From NCBI RefSeq assembly GCF_025751575.1, contig NZ_JAOWLA010000004.1, positions 1 through 64,000 on the forward strand: a DNA stretch of 64,000 bases, in the 5' to 3' direction. The notes under the pieces were generated by a model that was given only the letters and a program-made list of their open reading frames with translations, did no database searches and was not told where the DNA came from. Origin of the DNA: Albidovulum sediminicola (GTDB taxonomy: Bacteria > Pseudomonadota > Alphaproteobacteria > Rhodobacterales > Rhodobacteraceae). A program made the translations under genes and the position numbers. This document shows positions 8,375-16,462 of this stretch, piece by piece. The number at the start of each line of letters is the position of its first letter. Position 1 is the first letter of the stretch.

Positions 8375-8535
8375 CGCGCCACCCTGCGCAGGATCAGCGC
8401 CAGGGCCAGCGGTACGCAAAGCGCCCAGGCGGGCAGGGCAGCCCCCATCTGGCCCGACACCGTCGCCGCAACCGCGACCGTCAGTGCCGCCGCCAGAAGA
8501 ACGCCGAGGATCAGCATCATGTAACGCAGGTGCAT
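8371..8535 (-). CDS. Small two-helix membrane protein
   Basis: 54 residues from ATG 8533-8535, preceded by GGAGG. Two hydrophobic segments (LGVLLAAALTVAVAATVSG and ALPAWALCVPLALALIL) predict a small integral inner-membrane protein. It ends LRRVAR. It is translationally coupled to the DUF1638 gene by an ATGA overlap. I do not recognise a family; the context suggests a role connected with the corrinoid cluster. Confidence 0.65.
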   Translation of the reverse strand: MHLRYMMLILGVLLAAALTVAVAATVSGQMGAALPAWALCVPLALALILRRVAR

Positions 8536-8590
8536 CGCAACCTCCTTCCCCCAATGTAGGGGGGCGGGCTGGGGGGCGGAAGGCCCCAAG

Positions 8591-8622
8591 AAAAAAGGCC
8601 CCGCAGCCTGCGCCGCGGGACC
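8591..8622 (-). terminator. Rho-independent terminator after the corrinoid protein gene
   Basis: Minus strand: GGTCCCGCGGC / GGCTGCGGGGCC stem (two G-U pairs) with a 3-nt loop, followed by six T residues. It separates the corrinoid protein gene from the membrane protein/DUF1638 pair, so those two probably have their own promoter or rely on readthrough. Confidence 0.8.
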
Positions 8623-8646
8623 CCGAAGACTTGCCTCGGACCTCTA

Positions 8647-9339
8647 TCAGGCCATCGCGTTGTGCTTGCGCGCGATGAAGTCCTTCGCGGTCTGCACCGC
8701 AACCGCGGCGTCGCGGCAGTAGGCGTCGGCGCCGATGGCCTTGCCGAATTCCTCGTTGAGGGGCGCGCCGCCAACCAGAACGATGTAGTCGTCGCGCATG
8801 CCCTTTTCCTTGAGCGTGTCGATCACGACCTTCATGTAGGGCATGGTGGTGGTCAGCAGGGCGGACATGCCGAGGATGTCGGCCTGCTCGCGCTCAAGCG
8901 CTTCCAGGTATTTTTCGACCGGGTTGTTGATACCGATGTCGACGACCTCGAAGCCCGCGCCTTCCATCATCATGCCGACAAGGTTCTTGCCGATGTCGTG
9001 GATGTCGCCCTTGACGGTGCCGATAACCATCTTGCCGACCTTGGGCGCGCCGGTTTCGGCCAGCAGCGGCTTCAGGATCGCCATGCCCGCCTTCATCGCG
9101 TTCGCGGCCAGCAGCACTTCCGGAACGAAGAGGATGCCGTCGCGGAAGTCGGCGCCCACGATGGTCATGCCCGCCACAAGTGCCTTGGTCAGCACGTCGT
9201 AGGGCGTCCAGCCACGGTCGAGAAGGATGCGAACGCCTTCTTCGATCTCTTCCTTGAGACCGTCGTAAAGGTCGTCATGCATCTGAAGCACGAGCTCTTC
9301 GTCATCGAGCTCCGAAAGAATGATTTCGTCGTCGGCCAT
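8647..9339 (-). CDS. Corrinoid (B12-binding) protein of the split methionine synthase
   Basis: 230 residues. N-terminal Met-synthase cap domain (about 15-95: helical, with GILFVPEVLLAANAMKAGM) and a cobalamin-binding Rossmann domain (about 100-220) with the KGDIHDIGKNLV motif, whose His is the lower axial ligand, followed by GMSALLTTTMPYM and VLVGGAPLNEEF. This architecture equals the B12 module of MetH or of MtbC/MttC corrinoid proteins. With the homocysteine methyltransferase encoded 1.3 kb away it most likely carries methyl groups to homocysteine; a methylamine or betaine corrinoid protein is the alternative. No pterin-binding methyltransferase or reactivase gene is in the window. Confidence 0.88.
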   Translation of the reverse strand: MADDEIILSELDDEELVLQMHDDLYDGLKEEIEEGVRILLDRGWTPYDVLTKALVAGMTIVGADFRDGILFVPEVLLAANAMKAGMAILKPLLAETGAPKVGKMVIGTVKGDIHDIGKNLVGMMMEGAGFEVVDIGINNPVEKYLEALEREQADILGMSALLTTTMPYMKVVIDTLKEKGMRDDYIVLVGGAPLNEEFGKAIGADAYCRDAAVAVQTAKDFIARKHNAMA

Positions 9340-9476
9340 GTTTGTCTCCTCGGCGCCTTTGGCCAGTTAATGCGATCAAACCCTCGTCGCAACTTGGCGA
9401 TTTGCGACATCGGCAGGACGTTGACCGACCTGAGCAAACTTCGTTCCCCCTTGCGTGTCAAAGGCCTTGTGAGAAT

Positions 9477-9491
9477 GTTCGCTTTATGTTC
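9477..9491 (+). promoter_or_regulatory. LexA (SOS) box
   Basis: GTTC GCTTTAT GTTC is an exact match to the alphaproteobacterial LexA operator GTTC-N7-GTTC. It lies 11-25 nt upstream of the radical SAM start codon, in the right place to block its promoter. The divergent corrinoid gene starts 138 bp away and is less likely to be the target. Confidence 0.8.
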
Positions 9492-9501
9492 TCATTTGGC
9501 G

Positions 9502-10584
9502 ATGCCCATCCCGCCCCCCGATCCCTTCCTGCGCCTCAAGGCGCGCGGCGCGGCCACGAATGCCGCCGGCCGCTACGAGGCTCACGAAAGGGTCGCCGAA
9601 AACGACGGCTGGGATATCCCGGAGGACGAGCGGCTGCTGAGGACCGAGGTCTCGGAGGAACGGCCAAGATCGGTGATCAACCCTGTCGCCTCGCCCGATC
9701 TGCCCTTCGACCGCTCGCTGAACCCCTACAGAGGCTGCGAGCACGGATGCAGCTACTGCTTCGCGCGGCCCAGCCACGCCTGGCTCGGCCTTTCCGCGGG
9801 GCTGGATTTCGAAACCCGGCTGGTGGCCCGCCCCGATGCGGCCCGCGTGCTGGAGCGGGAGCTCGCCCGCAAGTCCTACCGCCCCGCGACGCTCGCGATC
9901 GGCACCAATACCGATCCCTACCAGCCGATCGAATCGCGCTACCGGATCATGCGTGCGATCCTCAGCGTGCTGTCCGAGTGGAATCATCCCGTTGCGATCG
10001 TCACCAAGGGCGCGCTGATCGAACGCGACATCGACATCCTGGCGCCCATGGCCGAACGCGGCCTGGTGCAGGTGGGCGTCTCGGTCACCACGCTCGACCC
10101 GCGTCTGTCGCGCGCGCTCGAACCGCGAGCCCCGGCGCCGGCCCGTCGGCTCACCACCATCGCCCGGCTTGCCGGCGCGGGCATACCGGTCCGGGCCATG
10201 GTCGCCCCGGTCATCCCGGTCCTTACAGATCCGGAGATGGAACGGATCATGACCCAGGCCCGCGAGCACGGGGCAACGGCTGCGTCCTGGATCCTCCTGC
10301 GCCTTCCGCTCGAGGTCGCGCCGCTCTTTCGCGATTGGCTCGCGCGCAACGAACCGGGCCGGGCCGCCCATGTCATGAACCGTCTTCGTGAAATGCGGGG
10401 TGGGGCGGATTACGATGCTGACTGGGGCAAGCGCATGCGGGGCGAGGGGGTTGCGGCCCGGCTGCTCGCCCAGCGATTCGATCTCGCGGCGCGCAGGCTC
10501 GGCCTTGATAGGCCCTTGCCTGGGCTCAGGACAGATCTCTTCGCGCCCCCACCCCGGTCCGGTGACCAGCTTTCGCTGTTCTGA
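9502..10584 (+). CDS. PA0069-family radical SAM protein (SplB-related)
   Basis: 360 residues from ATG 9502 (MPIPPPDPFLRL); an earlier ATG at 9475 overlaps the LexA box. The radical SAM cluster motif is GCEHGCSYCFARPSHA (Cys-x3-Cys-x2-Cys at about residues 79-86), followed by IGTNTDPYQPIE and VSVTTLDPRLSRALEPRAP. The family is distantly related to spore photoproduct lyase and is widespread in bacteria without an established reaction. Control by LexA suggests induction by DNA damage, which fits a role in repair or tolerance; that is inference. Confidence 0.88.
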   Translation: MPIPPPDPFLRLKARGAATNAAGRYEAHERVAENDGWDIPEDERLLRTEVSEERPRSVINPVASPDLPFDRSLNPYRGCEHGCSYCFARPSHAWLGLSAGLDFETRLVARPDAARVLERELARKSYRPATLAIGTNTDPYQPIESRYRIMRAILSVLSEWNHPVAIVTKGALIERDIDILAPMAERGLVQVGVSVTTLDPRLSRALEPRAPAPARRLTTIARLAGAGIPVRAMVAPVIPVLTDPEMERIMTQAREHGATAASWILLRLPLEVAPLFRDWLARNEPGRAAHVMNRLREMRGGADYDADWGKRMRGEGVAARLLAQRFDLAARRLGLDRPLPGLRTDLFAPPPRSGDQLSLF

Positions 10585-10592
10585 TCTTCTGC

Positions 10593-10632
10593 TTTTCCCA
10601 AATATCCCGGGGGTGCGGGGGCTGGCCCCCGC
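10593..10632 (-). repeat. Dispersed GC-rich hairpin repeat, copy A
   Basis: TTTTCCCAAATATCCCGGGG, then GTGCGGGGGCTGGCCCCCGC: an AT-rich conserved tail, a C/G block, then an inverted repeat GCGGGGGC/GCCCCCGC. On the minus strand it reads like copies C and D. It lies between the convergent radical SAM and homocysteine methyltransferase genes and may serve as a terminator. Confidence 0.6.
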
Positions 10633-10656
10633 TCCGCCCGTCTCAGCCGCGCGCGG

Positions 10657-11670
10657 TCAACCCCTGCGGCGTCCGCGCCGTTCACGCGCGGCCCCTGCAT
10701 CATCTCCCGTCCCGTCCGAAGCCGAGGAGAACCCGCCCAGCTTGTCCGCGATTTCGTCAAGCGTGGGCCGCGGCCCGCGGGGACGGGTTTCCAGCGCCTT
10801 GCGCATCGCGGCCAGGTGCTCGGACATGGTGCCACAGCAGCCCCCGATGATCGTCGCGCCCGCATCGCGCGCCAGCACAGCGTATTCTGCCATCAATTCC
10901 GGCGTGCCGTCGTAATGGATGTGACCGTCGTGGTACTTCGGGATGCCGGCATTGCCCTTGGCGATGATCGGGCGTTCGGGACCCGCCGCGACGAAGCCCA
11001 GCACTGTGCGCATCAGGTCTGCGGCGCCGACACCACAGTTCGCGCCGAAGGCGAGCGGCGGATGCGGCAGCTTGTCCACCATCGCCACCATCTGCGCCGA
11101 GGTGACGCCCATCATCGTGCGCCCCGCGGTGTCAAAGCTCATGGTGCCGCACCAGGGCATGCCGACCTTCGCGAAGGCCTCCGCGGCGGCCTTGAATTCC
11201 TCAGGCGCGGAGATCGTCTCGACCCAAAGAACGTCCGCTCCGGCTTCCTTCAGCGCGTCGGCCTGTTCGTGGAAGATCTCAACGGCGAGCTCGTGGGTCA
11301 GCGATCCCATGGGCGCCATGATCTCACCCGTCGGCCCGATGGAAGCCGCGACGACCACCGGTCGGCCGGCCGCGTCCGCGACCTCGCGCCCCAGATCGAC
11401 GCCCGCCTTGTTGATCTCCCGCACACGCCCCGAAGCGCCGTGCAGCTTCAGGCGGCTCGCGTTGCCGCCGAAGGTGTTGGTGAGGAAGATGTCGGACCCG
11501 GCGTCCACCGCGCTGCGGTAGAGCTTGCGGATGTTGTCCGGCTGTTCGAGGTTCCACAGTTCCGGCGCCTCGCCGGAGGCGAGCCCCATGTTGAACAGGT
11601 TCGTGCCGGTCGCGCCATCGGCCATGAGCCAGTCGCGCGTTTCAAGCAGGCGGGAGAGGAGATCGCTCAT
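10657..11670 (-). CDS. bmt: Homocysteine S-methyltransferase domain protein (BHMT/MetH N-terminal type)
   Basis: 337 residues. Barrel-type homocysteine methyltransferase: LMADGATGTNLFNMGL at the start, IFLTNTFGGNASRLKLHG, and the three zinc ligands in FGANCGVG (about residue 217) and GGCCGTMSEHL (about 282-283). The enzyme transfers a methyl group to homocysteine. Proteins of this type are annotated betaine-homocysteine methyltransferase, but with a free corrinoid protein and DUF1638 next door it is more likely the homocysteine module of a three-part methionine synthase. The C-terminal 30 residues are low-complexity and basic. Its start lies 29 nt inside the end of the MprF-like gene. Confidence 0.85.
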   Translation of the reverse strand: MSDLLSRLLETRDWLMADGATGTNLFNMGLASGEAPELWNLEQPDNIRKLYRSAVDAGSDIFLTNTFGGNASRLKLHGASGRVREINKAGVDLGREVADAAGRPVVVAASIGPTGEIMAPMGSLTHELAVEIFHEQADALKEAGADVLWVETISAPEEFKAAAEAFAKVGMPWCGTMSFDTAGRTMMGVTSAQMVAMVDKLPHPPLAFGANCGVGAADLMRTVLGFVAAGPERPIIAKGNAGIPKYHDGHIHYDGTPELMAEYAVLARDAGATIIGGCCGTMSEHLAAMRKALETRPRGPRPTLDEIADKLGGFSSASDGTGDDAGAARERRGRRRG

Positions 11671-13651
11671 CAGGGTGCCTTTCTCTTGCGGCCGCCGCGA
11701 TCACGGCGGGCTTGCCTCCGATGTGCCACGACGGCGCGCGGGTTGCAAATTCATCGTGATCACGAAGGTCTTGAATCCCATGCATGCGCCCGGACGCTCG
11801 AACCGGCGGAAGCGGTCGCGGGAAGCGGATCGCCCAGGCCAGATCTGCTACTGCGGGCAGGAGCGCGCCGGGGTGCGCAACCGCGATGTAGAGTGGCTCA
11901 GACCGGGGCGCGAAGGCGGCCTTGAACTGGCGCAACCCGTCGGCGCGCCGCGCGACCCGGTCCTGAAGCCATCTCAGCGGCAAGGCGCCCGATCCGCGTG
12001 CCGGAACGGCTGCAAGAGACAGGCGCGGGATCCCAGCCTCGCGCGCGGCTGCGATCCCGGCGGCGACAAGCGCCTGCATGGTGCCGTCCGGCGCCGAAGC
12101 CTCGTGCCGCATAAGATCGAGCGTCCATTCCTGCGCGCCCACATGGAAGCTCGCGAAGGCGACGAGGCGGGCGCCACGGGTGGCAAGGATGACCCGTTGA
12201 TGGCGCAGGTAGCGGGCGTCGAATCGGCCCATGCTGAACCCGCGTTCGCCACCGTGGCATGCCGCCCAGTCCAACGCTACCCGCGCCATCTGGCCGAATG
12301 GCAGCGGATCGCCGGGTGCGCAGTGGCGGAATGCAACCCCGGCCGCCTCGGCCCGGCGCAGCTTGCGCCGCAGCCGGGCAAGGCCGTGGCCGGCTTGCGT
12401 CCATCGACGGGGGTCCAGCCACAGCTCCTCGGCGACGGGCAGGACGGCCCAACCCGCGCGCCGGGCGCTGACGGCCGTGCGCGCGCCCACCTTGTAAAGG
12501 CAGGGGCGCAGGGCGCGTTCCCGCGCGCGGCGGACGAGAGCGCCCAACGGTTCGACCCCTTCGCTCCTGCCCAGCGGGTCTCCGATTGCAACCAGCGTCG
12601 AACCCGCGCGGGCGGTGACCCAGCCCGACGCCGCCCCGCGAAGGGGGAGGATCGCATGACCGGGCTGGTGGGCCAGGCCCGCCTCCGCCCATGGGGCGCG
12701 GCGTAGAATCCGGCGGGCAGCGCGCGGCCCGAGGCTGCTGACGCGCGTGGCCCCGCGGGGCCCGCGCCAGAGGATCGCGCCGGCCCAGACTGCGGGCAGC
12801 GCGTAGTAGACCGCACGAAAGGCCAGGATCGCCGCGAATATCTCAGCCGCCTCGGCGCCTGGGAACGCGTTCAGCAAGACGGTCTCGAAAGCGCCAAGGC
12901 CGCCGGGCAGCCCGGCCAAAAGCGCCGCGCCAAGCGCCAGCAGATAGACGGCGACGAACGCGGAAAAGGAGACCTCGATGCCAGGGGGAAGCAGCAGCCA
13001 GAGCGCGAGCGCGGCCGACAGCGTATCGACCGCCGTCAACGCGAGAAGCCGCGCGGCGAAGGGTAGAAGGGGCAAGAACCGCCGCCGCCCGACCCAAAGA
13101 CCCGCCGTCAGCGCCGCAAGGCCGGCGCCGGCCAGGGGGGCGGCCCAGCCCGGAACCCCCGGCGCTGTCGGTAGAAATGCCAGCGAGACCAAAAGCAGCA
13201 CCGCCCCCGCCGACAGGAAGGACACCGCGACCGCGAGCGTCACGCGCGTTGCGGTGGCCAGCCCCAGCCGGGGCAGCAGCCGCCAGCGCACAATCGCCCC
13301 GCTGACAAGGCCGAAGCCCAGCACCTGCGCGGCGGCGATGGCGGCCGCCCCGGCGCGCCGCGCCGCCCGCGCGGTCGTTGGCAGCCCCATCTCCGCCTGC
13401 ACCAGCGCATCGTAGCGCCCGACCGCGCGAAAGCTGACGGTGGTCAAGAGGACGGCTGCCAGCCATGCATGCCACGGCGTTCCCCGGAACGTCGCGACGA
13501 TGGCGGCGGTGTCGATATCGCCGATGCGCGAAAGCAGGAGCCAGAGCCCGAGGGACCCCAGTGCTGCGATCGCCGCCTGTCGCGGAAGCGCGCCCCGGAT
13601 AAGCCCTGCGGCATCCTGCGCGCCGCCCCGTGTTCCGTTCCCGATCCCCAT
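11642..13651 (-). CDS. MprF-like membrane protein with DUF2156 (phosphatidylglycerol lysyltransferase-type) domain
   Basis: 669 residues from ATG 13649-13651, chosen for GGAGG six bases upstream; an ATG ten codons earlier lacks a ribosome site. The N-terminal 300 or so residues hold about eight hydrophobic helices (lysylphosphatidylglycerol synthase/UPF0104 type). The C-terminal half is a DUF2156 double-GNAT domain with GDPLGR, FYKVGAR-like CLYKVGART, and GFSMGRFDARYL. MprF homologues attach lysine or alanine to phosphatidylglycerol and flip the product, giving resistance to cationic peptides and acid. Amino-acid specificity cannot be read here. It is the first gene of the unit with the methyltransferase. 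Confidence 0.85.
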   Translation of the reverse strand: MGIGNGTRGGAQDAAGLIRGALPRQAAIAALGSLGLWLLLSRIGDIDTAAIVATFRGTPWHAWLAAVLLTTVSFRAVGRYDALVQAEMGLPTTARAARRAGAAAIAAAQVLGFGLVSGAIVRWRLLPRLGLATATRVTLAVAVSFLSAGAVLLLVSLAFLPTAPGVPGWAAPLAGAGLAALTAGLWVGRRRFLPLLPFAARLLALTAVDTLSAALALWLLLPPGIEVSFSAFVAVYLLALGAALLAGLPGGLGAFETVLLNAFPGAEAAEIFAAILAFRAVYYALPAVWAGAILWRGPRGATRVSSLGPRAARRILRRAPWAEAGLAHQPGHAILPLRGAASGWVTARAGSTLVAIGDPLGRSEGVEPLGALVRRARERALRPCLYKVGARTAVSARRAGWAVLPVAEELWLDPRRWTQAGHGLARLRRKLRRAEAAGVAFRHCAPGDPLPFGQMARVALDWAACHGGERGFSMGRFDARYLRHQRVILATRGARLVAFASFHVGAQEWTLDLMRHEASAPDGTMQALVAAGIAAAREAGIPRLSLAAVPARGSGALPLRWLQDRVARRADGLRQFKAAFAPRSEPLYIAVAHPGALLPAVADLAWAIRFPRPLPPVRASGRMHGIQDLRDHDEFATRAPSWHIGGKPAVIAAAARERHPDERSPLPPA

Positions 13652-13729
13652 GCCATCCCTCCACCGTGGTCGGGGGACCATCGGCCGTGGGCGGTTGCGC
13701 GCGGCTTAACGCGGTGGGCAGAGATTGCT

Positions 13730-13763
13730 AAAATGCGAAGGGCCGCAGCGTCGGCTGCGGCCC
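13730..13763 (-). terminator. Rho-independent terminator after the ATPase zeta gene
   Basis: Minus strand: GGGCCGCAG / CTGCGGCCC 9-bp stem with a 6-nt loop, followed by TTCGCATTTT. It lies 25 nt past the zeta stop codon. Confidence 0.8.
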
Positions 13764-13788
13764 TCTTGCAAGTCATTGAACGATGCGC

Positions 13789-14103
13789 TCAGGCCTCGTT
13801 CATGATCTGGCGCTTGGCCTCTTCCATCAGTTCGAACATCTTGGCGCGGATCGTGACCTCATCGGCGCGGTCGCCCAGATCGCCCGCGACCTTGCGGAAC
13901 ACATCCTCGTCACCCGCTTCCTCGAAGTCGGACACGACCACTTCCTTGGCATAGGCCGCGGCCTCGTCGCCCGCCTTGCCCAGGAGCCCGGCCGCCCAGA
14001 GCCCAAGAAGCTTGTTGCGCCGCGCCTCGGCCTTGAAGCGCAGTTCCTCGTCATGGGCGAATTTGTTCTCGAAGGCGTTCTCGCGTTCGTCGAAGGTGGT
14101 CAT
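13789..14103 (-). CDS. F1Fo-ATPase inhibitor subunit zeta (DUF1476)
   Basis: 104 residues, [20 protein letters not shown] at the N-terminus and [10 protein letters not shown] in the centre, the signature of the alphaproteobacterial zeta subunit. Zeta inserts its N-terminal helix into F1 and blocks ATP hydrolysis, working like mitochondrial IF1. Predicted to be almost all helical. It is monocistronic, between a terminator and the purC promoter region, and the ATP synthase operon is not in the window. Confidence 0.93.
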   Translation of the reverse strand: MTTFDERENAFENKFAHDEELRFKAEARRNKLLGLWAAGLLGKAGDEAAAYAKEVVVSDFEEAGDEDVFRKVAGDLGDRADEVTIRAKMFELMEEAKRQIMNEA

Positions 14104-14152
14104 GGGCGCTGTCCCCTTGTGTGCTACTCTCCCTTTTCATATGCCCGCCGCG

Positions 14153-14198
14153 CGCGCGCGCTGCAAGCCCCGGTGCGCGCGCGCTGCAAGCCCCGGTG
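14153..14198 (+). repeat. Perfect tandem duplication of 23 bp
   Basis: CGCGCGCGCTGCAAGCCCCG followed by GTG occurs twice in direct succession (14153-14175 and 14176-14198), just upstream of the purC promoter and of the divergent zeta gene. It may be a slippage product; a regulator site is possible. Confidence 0.85.
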
Positions 14199-14216
14199 AA
14201 ACTGGTGGCCTTTGCC

Positions 14217-14245
14217 TTGCGGGGCGGGGCGCCATGCCCTATAGG
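14217..14245 (+). promoter_or_regulatory. Sigma-70 promoter candidate for purC
   Basis: TTGCGG (14217-14222), 17-bp spacer, TATAGG (14240-14245), giving a leader of about 37 nt before the purC ATG. Confidence 0.6.
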
Positions 14246-14288
14246 GGCCGCAACCTCGGGCGTTTCCGCCCCGACGAACGGAGCTGCC

Positions 14289-15050
14289 ATGGCACGTCGC
14301 AAGAAAATCTACGAAGGCAAGGCGAAGATCCTGTACGAAGGCCCGGAACCGGGAACCTTCATCCAGTACTTCAAGGACGACGCGACCGCCTTCAACGCGC
14401 AGAAGAAGGCGACGATCGACGGCAAGGGCGTGCTGAACAACCGCCTGTCCGAGTATTTCATGACCGGGCTTACCAACATCGGCGTGCCCAACCACTTCAT
14501 CCGCCGCATTAACATGCGCGAGCAGCTGATCCGCCAGGTCGAGATCGTGCCGCTGGAAGTGATCGTGCGCAACTTTGCCGCGGGCTCGATCGCCAAGCGC
14601 CTCGGGATGGAGGAGGGCACGCCGCTGCCGCGCCCCATCGTCGAGTACAGCTACAAGAACGACGCGCTCGGCGACCCGATGGTCAGCGAGGAATACATCA
14701 TCGCCTTCGGTTGGGCCAACCAGCAGGACCTCGACGATATCGTCTCGCTCGCGCTGCGGGTCAACGACTTCCTCTCGGGCGTGTTCTATGGCGTGGGCAT
14801 CAAGCTCATCGACTTCAAGATCGAGATCGGCCGCATCTGGGATGGCGACTTCATGCGCCTCATCGTCGCGGATGAGATCAGCCCCGACAGCTGCCGCCTG
14901 TGGGACATCAAGACCGGCCAGAAGCTCGACAAGGACGTGTTCCGCCGCGACCTGGGCAACCTGACGGATGCCTATTCCGAGGTCGCCCGGCGCCTTGGCG
15001 TACTGCCCGCGCAAACGACCCACCTGACCAAACCGACCCTGATCAACTGA
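14289..15050 (+). CDS. purC: Phosphoribosylaminoimidazole-succinocarboxamide (SAICAR) synthase
   Basis: 253 residues. PurC couples CAIR with aspartate using ATP to make SAICAR. The N-terminus [19 protein letters not shown], the [13 protein letters not shown] motif, IDFKIEIG and [13 protein letters not shown] (usual family form DEISPD) are all diagnostic. Normal length for the bacterial class. It leads a pur cluster purC-purS-(adh)-purQ; purL is not present in the window. Confidence 0.97.
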   Translation: MARRKKIYEGKAKILYEGPEPGTFIQYFKDDATAFNAQKKATIDGKGVLNNRLSEYFMTGLTNIGVPNHFIRRINMREQLIRQVEIVPLEVIVRNFAAGSIAKRLGMEEGTPLPRPIVEYSYKNDALGDPMVSEEYIIAFGWANQQDLDDIVSLALRVNDFLSGVFYGVGIKLIDFKIEIGRIWDGDFMRLIVADEISPDSCRLWDIKTGQKLDKDVFRRDLGNLTDAYSEVARRLGVLPAQTTHLTKPTLIN

Positions 15051-15064
15051 AAGGCCCGCCTGCC

Positions 15065-15304
15065 ATGAAAGCCCGTGTCCATGTCATGCTCAAGGATGGC
15101 GTTCTCGACCCGCAGGGCGAGGCGGTGCGCCACGCGCTCGGCACGCTGGGCTTTTCCGGCGTCGAGGCCGTGCGCCAGGGCAAGGTGATTGAGCTTGACC
15201 TCACCGCGACCGACAAGGCCGCGGCCGAGGCCGAGGTGAAGGCGATGTGCGAAAAGCTCCTCGCGAACACGGTTATCGAGAAATACACCGTCGAGATCGC
15301 GTGA
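15065..15304 (+). CDS. purS: FGAM synthase subunit PurS
   Basis: 79 residues, MKARVHVMLKDGVLDPQGEA start and VIEKYTVEI end, the PurS signature. PurS, PurQ and the small-type PurL form the three-part FGAM synthase in which PurS helps pass ammonia from PurQ to PurL. Fourteen bases after purC. Its stop and the start of the next gene overlap as TGATG. Confidence 0.96.
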   Translation: MKARVHVMLKDGVLDPQGEAVRHALGTLGFSGVEAVRQGKVIELDLTATDKAAAEAEVKAMCEKLLANTVIEKYTVEIA

Positions 15305-16347
15305 TGCGCGCCGCGGTCCTGACAGGGTTCCGCGCGCCTCTCGAAATCGCGGACCTTGCCGAACCGACCTGCGCGGAGGACGGGGTTGTCCTGTCCGTCC
15401 TAGCCTGCGGCGTCTGCCGGTCCGACTGGCACAGCTGGACCGGCGCCGACACCGATGTGGCGCTGCCCCATGTGCCGGGCCATGAATACTGCGGCGTGGT
15501 GGAAGAGGTCGGCGCCCGCGTCACCCGCTGGAAACGCGGCGACCGCGTGATCGCGCCCTTCATCCTGGCCTGCGGAACCTGTCCGGCCTGCGCGGCGGGC
15601 AACCAGACGACCTGTCCGACGCAAATCATCCCCGGCTTCACCCATCCCGGTGCCTTCGCCGAACGCATTGCCGTCGCGCGCGCCGACCACAACCTCAGCC
15701 CGCTGCCGGAGGCGATGGACCCGGCGCTTGCCGCCGCGCTTGGGTGTCGCGTGACGACCGCCTGGCACGGGCTCACGGGGCGCGCGGCACTTCAGCCTGG
15801 CGAATGGCTGGCCGTCTTCGGCACTGGCGGCATCGGGCTTTCGGCAATGCTTCTGGCGCGTGCGATCGGCGCCCGCGTGGTGATGGTCGATGTCGTCGCC
15901 GAAAAGCTCGACCATGCAAAGGCGCACGGCGCCGACGCGGTTGTAAATGCCGCGACCACCGATGCCCCTGCGGCCATCCGGGAACTGACCAATGGCGGCG
16001 CCCATGTTGCCATCGAGGCGCTGGGGATCGAGGCCACGACCGTCGGCGCGCTGAAATCGCTCCGCAAGCTCGGCCGGATGGTGCAGATCGGCATGCCGGC
16101 CGGCCCCCACACGAACATGACCTTGCCGATGGACGCGGTCTATTCCGGCCAGCTCGCGCTCTTCGGGACCCGCGGCATGCCCGCCTGGCGCTACCCGAGC
16201 CTGCTGAACCTGATCGAGGCCGGACAGGTCGACCTGACGCCGCTGATCGCGCGCCGCGTGCCCCTTTCGGCGGCCTCGGACGAACTGGCCGCCTTCGACG
16301 GCCCGACGCCCCCCGGCGTCGCCGTTATCACGGATTTCGCCCGCTGA
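15304..16347 (+). CDS. Zinc-dependent alcohol dehydrogenase (MDR family)
   Basis: 347 residues from ATG 15304. Catalytic zinc ligands appear as CGVCRSDWHSW (Cys about 37) and GHEYCGVVEEVG (His-Glu about 60), the structural zinc as CGTCPACAAGNQTTC (four Cys, about 92-106), and the NAD(P) fold as VFGTGGIGLSAMLLARAIG. Substrate unknown. It is translationally coupled to purS (TGATG) although it has no known purine role, and a dispersed repeat separates it from purQ. This looks like an insertion into the pur cluster. Confidence 0.9.
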   Translation: MRAAVLTGFRAPLEIADLAEPTCAEDGVVLSVLACGVCRSDWHSWTGADTDVALPHVPGHEYCGVVEEVGARVTRWKRGDRVIAPFILACGTCPACAAGNQTTCPTQIIPGFTHPGAFAERIAVARADHNLSPLPEAMDPALAAALGCRVTTAWHGLTGRAALQPGEWLAVFGTGGIGLSAMLLARAIGARVVMVDVVAEKLDHAKAHGADAVVNAATTDAPAAIRELTNGGAHVAIEALGIEATTVGALKSLRKLGRMVQIGMPAGPHTNMTLPMDAVYSGQLALFGTRGMPAWRYPSLLNLIEAGQVDLTPLIARRVPLSAASDELAAFDGPTPPGVAVITDFAR

Positions 16348-16351
16348 TGCT

Positions 16352-16396
16352 TCTTCATTGCTCAAATACCCCGGGGTTTGGGGCAGCGCCCCAATC
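16352..16396 (-). repeat. Dispersed GC-rich hairpin repeat, copy B
   Basis: TTCTTCATTGCTCAAATACC, then CCGGGGTTTGGGGCAGCGCCCCAA. Same layout as copies A, C and D: conserved ATTC-type tail with AAATA, C/G block, then the hairpin TTGGGGC/GCCCCAA. It lies between the alcohol dehydrogenase and purQ. Confidence 0.6.
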
Positions 16397-16462
16397 CGGC
16401 GCTGGAACCCGCGCGGCGTTTGAGCTAACAGGCCCCCAACCCCCGAAGCCCGAGGATCGCCC

